A stretch of 7,292 nucleotides of DNA, taken from Rhodospirillales bacterium. GTDB taxonomy: Bacteria > Pseudomonadota > Alphaproteobacteria > Acetobacterales > Acetobacteraceae. The DNA is taken from contig JANXSA010000280.1 of the NCBI GenBank assembly GCA_025352915.1, positions 1 to 7,292 of the forward strand, in the 5' to 3' direction. The position numbers and the translations under genes are program-made. Below the pieces are notes generated by a model that made no database searches, had not been told where the DNA came from, and saw nothing but the letters and a program-made list of their open reading frames with translations. Each line of letters starts with the position of its first letter. Positions within the stretch are counted from its first letter, which is position 1. Positions 5,337 through 7,292 of the stretch are shown here, one piece after another.

Positions 5337-5342
5337 AGGAGG
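5337..5342 (+). promoter_or_regulatory. Ribosome binding site AGGAGG for the family 5 binding protein
   Basis: A perfect AGGAGG precedes the tandem ATG ATG at 5345 and 5348. Spacing is 2 nt to the first and 5 nt to the second, so the second ATG is favoured. Confidence 0.8.
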
Positions 5343-5347
5343 CCATG

Positions 5348-6961
5348 ATGCCCATCTCGGTTCGCGTAGCGCTTGCAGCACCGCTGTTGTCGCTTGGGCT
5401 GATGGCCAGCGTTGCCCAGGCGGCGACGCCGCGCGATGCTTTGGTGATGGCGTGGAACCTGGATGCGCTGATCACGTTTGATCCCGCGCAGATCGCCGAG
5501 GTGAACGGCAACGACATCATCCGCAATGTGTGTGAGCCGCTGGTCAATTATGACCTCCAGGACGTGTCGAAGATCGTGCCGAATGCGGCGCAGGGTTGGA
5601 CGGTGTCCGAGGATGGGCTGGTGATCACGCTGAAGCTGCGGAGTGATTTGCAGTTTCCGTCGGGGAAGAAGGCGACGGCGTATGACGCGGAATGGTCGAT
5701 GCATCGGGTGATCCATCTGGGGTTTGGCAATTCGGCGAATTTCACCCAGTGGGGATTTTCCAAGGAGAATGCGGCGGAGACGATCAAGGCGACGGATGAC
5801 AGCACGCTGGTGGTCAAGCTGGGCAAGCCGTATCCGATCGGGCTGTTGCTTTCGGCGATGTTTGCCTCGGGGTCGACGGGGATTTTGGACCGCGCCGAGG
5901 GCGAGAAGAATGCCAAGGTTACTGATGGCAAGAGCGACTATGGCAATGCGTTTTTCAAGACGGCGCCGATTTGCGTGGGGGCGTATCGGGTGACGCGGTG
6001 GAATACCAACGAGGTGGTGATCCTGGAGCGTAACGACAATTATTTCGGCGAGAAGGCCAAGCTGAAGCGGGTGATTATTCGCCATGTGCCGGAATCCGGG
6101 GCGCAGCGGCTGTTGCTGGAGAAGGGCGATGTGGATGTGGCGCGGCTGTTGAACACCGACGATCTCAAGGCGCTGGCGCAGAATCCGGCGATTTCGGTGC
6201 AGACGACGGTGATGCATGGGTATGGCTATCTGGCGTTCAACGGCAATGATCCGATTGTTGGCAAGCCGCTGGTGCGCGAGGCGTTTCGTTACTTGATCGA
6301 CTATGAGGGGTTGGGGAAGACGATCCTGGAATACCAGGGCAATCCGCGCGCCAGCCTGGTGCCGGAGGGGGCGTTTGGGGCGCTGGATACGCAGGAGGGG
6401 CAGCCGTTCAAGCTGGATTTGGCGAAGGCGAAGGCGCTGATTACCGAGGCGGGTTTTCCGGATGGGTTCACCAAGAAGTTTATCGTCTCGGCCAACAACA
6501 TCCAACCGGTGATTGCGCAGCATGTGCAGGCGAATGCGGCGAAGATCGGCATCAAGCTGGAGTTGGAGCAGATGGCGGAGGCCAATCTGTTCACCCGGGC
6601 GCGGTCGCGCGATTTTGAGGTGTTGCAGATTGGTTGGGGGGCGGGGTATCCGGATGCCGACGCCATGATTTCGCGTCATGCGGTGAACCCGGATAACCGG
6701 GCGGAGGCGCGGCTGGCGCAGTATCCGTCGTGGCGGTCGTCTTGGCAGGATGTGCGCGTCAACGAGATGGCGGAGGCGGCGCGGATGGAGCGGGATCCGG
6801 CCAAGCGGATTGCGATGTATCATGAGATCCAGCGCTACATGATGAAGAATGGACCGGCGGCGTATATCTATCAGACGGTGCGGCCGATTGCGTTGCGGAA
6901 GGAAGTCGTCGGCTTTGCGTTGACGCCGTTCAATGTGGTGTACGCCACCGCCGGCAAGTAA
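5348..6961 (+). CDS. Family 5 extracellular solute-binding protein (DppA/OppA type)
   Basis: This is the periplasmic receptor of a peptide/nickel/opine-type ABC importer. It is 537 residues, normal for the family. The Sec signal peptide is residues 1-25, with probable cleavage after AQA. Family stretches in order: GWTVSEDGLVITLKLRSDLQ (83-102), then FPSGKKATAYDAEWSMHR (103-120); GAYRVTRWNTNEVVILERND (211-230), then NYFG; GDVDVARLL (260-268); YGYLAFNGNDP (292-302); LVREAFRYLID (308-318), then LVPEGAFG; and QIGWGAGYPDADAM (427-440). ATG 5348 is chosen over ATG 5345 by its 5-nt spacing from AGGAGG; the difference is one Met. It is divergent from the CUT1 operon and followed after 13 bp by a permease of the matching class, so it is probably the first gene of a standard binding protein-permease-permease-ATPase operon. 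The ligand (peptide, opine, sugar or other) cannot be told. Confidence 0.94.
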   Translation: MPISVRVALAAPLLSLGLMASVAQAATPRDALVMAWNLDALITFDPAQIAEVNGNDIIRNVCEPLVNYDLQDVSKIVPNAAQGWTVSEDGLVITLKLRSDLQFPSGKKATAYDAEWSMHRVIHLGFGNSANFTQWGFSKENAAETIKATDDSTLVVKLGKPYPIGLLLSAMFASGSTGILDRAEGEKNAKVTDGKSDYGNAFFKTAPICVGAYRVTRWNTNEVVILERNDNYFGEKAKLKRVIIRHVPESGAQRLLLEKGDVDVARLLNTDDLKALAQNPAISVQTTVMHGYGYLAFNGNDPIVGKPLVREAFRYLIDYEGLGKTILEYQGNPRASLVPEGAFGALDTQEGQPFKLDLAKAKALITEAGFPDGFTKKFIVSANNIQPVIAQHVQANAAKIGIKLELEQMAEANLFTRARSRDFEVLQIGWGAGYPDADAMISRHAVNPDNRAEARLAQYPSWRSSWQDVRVNEMAEAARMERDPAKRIAMYHEIQRYMMKNGPAAYIYQTVRPIALRKEVVGFALTPFNVVYATAGK

Positions 6962-6974
6962 GGACGTGGCGTGG

Positions 6975-7292
6975 ATGAAGGCGGCCGGGAAGCAGGCGGC
7001 CTCGGTGCTGGTGACGTTGCTTGGGCTGTTGGCGCTGACCTTCTTCATGGGACGGATGCTGCCGATCGATCCGGTGATCGCGATTATCGGGGAGCAGGCG
7101 GAGAAGGAGACCTATGACATGGTCTTCGCGCAGCTTGGGCTGGACAAGCCGCTATATGTCCAGTTCGCGCTGTTCATCCGCGACATGATGTCGGGCGAGT
7201 TCGGCAATGCGTTGTTTACCGGCAATGCGGTGGCGCACGACCTTAAGCGGGTGTTTCCGGCGACGATCGAGCTGGCGACGGTGGCGATTGTG
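6975..7292 (+). CDS. DppB/OppB-type ABC transporter permease (partial, 3' end outside window)
   Basis: This is the first membrane subunit of the importer served by the preceding binding protein. 106 codons are visible. Helix 1 is at about residues 9-29. The motif PIDPV (30-34, usually PGDPV) comes next, then QLGLDKP (53-59), a periplasmic loop ending in SGEFGNALFTGNAV, and FPATIELATVAIV at the window edge, where the permease domain proper begins. The ATG at 6975 is 10 nt after AAGGA, which overlaps the previous stop codon. An in-frame GTG at 6966 would be too close to that site. It is the same family as the leftward permease at the other end of the window, but the two differ at many positions and are not a recent duplicate. 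Confidence 0.93.
   Translation, partial: MKAAGKQAASVLVTLLGLLALTFFMGRMLPIDPVIAIIGEQAEKETYDMVFAQLGLDKPLYVQFALFIRDMMSGEFGNALFTGNAVAHDLKRVFPATIELATVAIV

Noticed and set aside
5279..7048. 589-codon open frame on the minus strand opposite the family 5 binding protein
   Set aside because: It is antisense to a clear binding protein and yields an Arg/His/Pro-rich sequence with no domain; it is a by-product of GC-rich codon structure.

Overview
The window is GC-rich bacterial DNA holding parts of three ABC-type solute importers plus repeat-laden intergenic DNA. An alphaproteobacterium, most likely of the Acetobacteraceae, is suggested by three things: a small Pro/Arg-rich protein of a type I associate with that family, AT-rich CTTCTTTTTGT palindromes between genes, and CATTGCGAG-type dispersed repeats. 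This placement rests on recall, not on a search.

Layout. (1) Positions 1-616, minus strand: the 5' part of a DppB/OppB-type permease running off the left edge. A consensus TATAAT box next to a 12-bp palindrome lies about 250 bp upstream of it. (2) Positions 869-1330, minus strand: a small Ala/Pro/Arg-rich protein with a hydrophobic N-terminal half and its own candidate promoter. (3) Positions 1331-1761: no convincing gene, but a duplicated block of dispersed repeats and a strong hairpin just beyond the sugar-type operon. (4) Positions 5096-1762, minus strand: a CUT1 (sugar/polyol-type) importer operon in the order Tat-exported binding protein, MalF/UgpA-type permease, MalG/UgpE-type permease. 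The two permease genes are separated by 189 bp carrying a 47-nt inverted repeat. (5) Positions 5097-5347: a divergent promoter region with a 15-nt AT-rich palindrome. (6) Positions 5348-7292, plus strand: a family 5 (peptide/nickel/opine-type) binding protein followed after 13 bp by the 5' part of a DppB-type permease running off the right edge.

How they work together: the CUT1 operon supplies two of the three parts of an importer (binding protein and membrane pair), but no nucleotide-binding subunit is encoded here, so an ATPase from elsewhere must be used. The two peptide-type loci are each cut by the window edge. The plus strand looks G-rich over C on both plus- and minus-strand genes, which points to a replication-linked strand bias.

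I found no evidence of a novel enzymatic or defence system. The most unusual content is the intergenic repeat architecture, in particular palindromes whose arms have changed length symmetrically, and a large inverted repeat lodged inside an operon.
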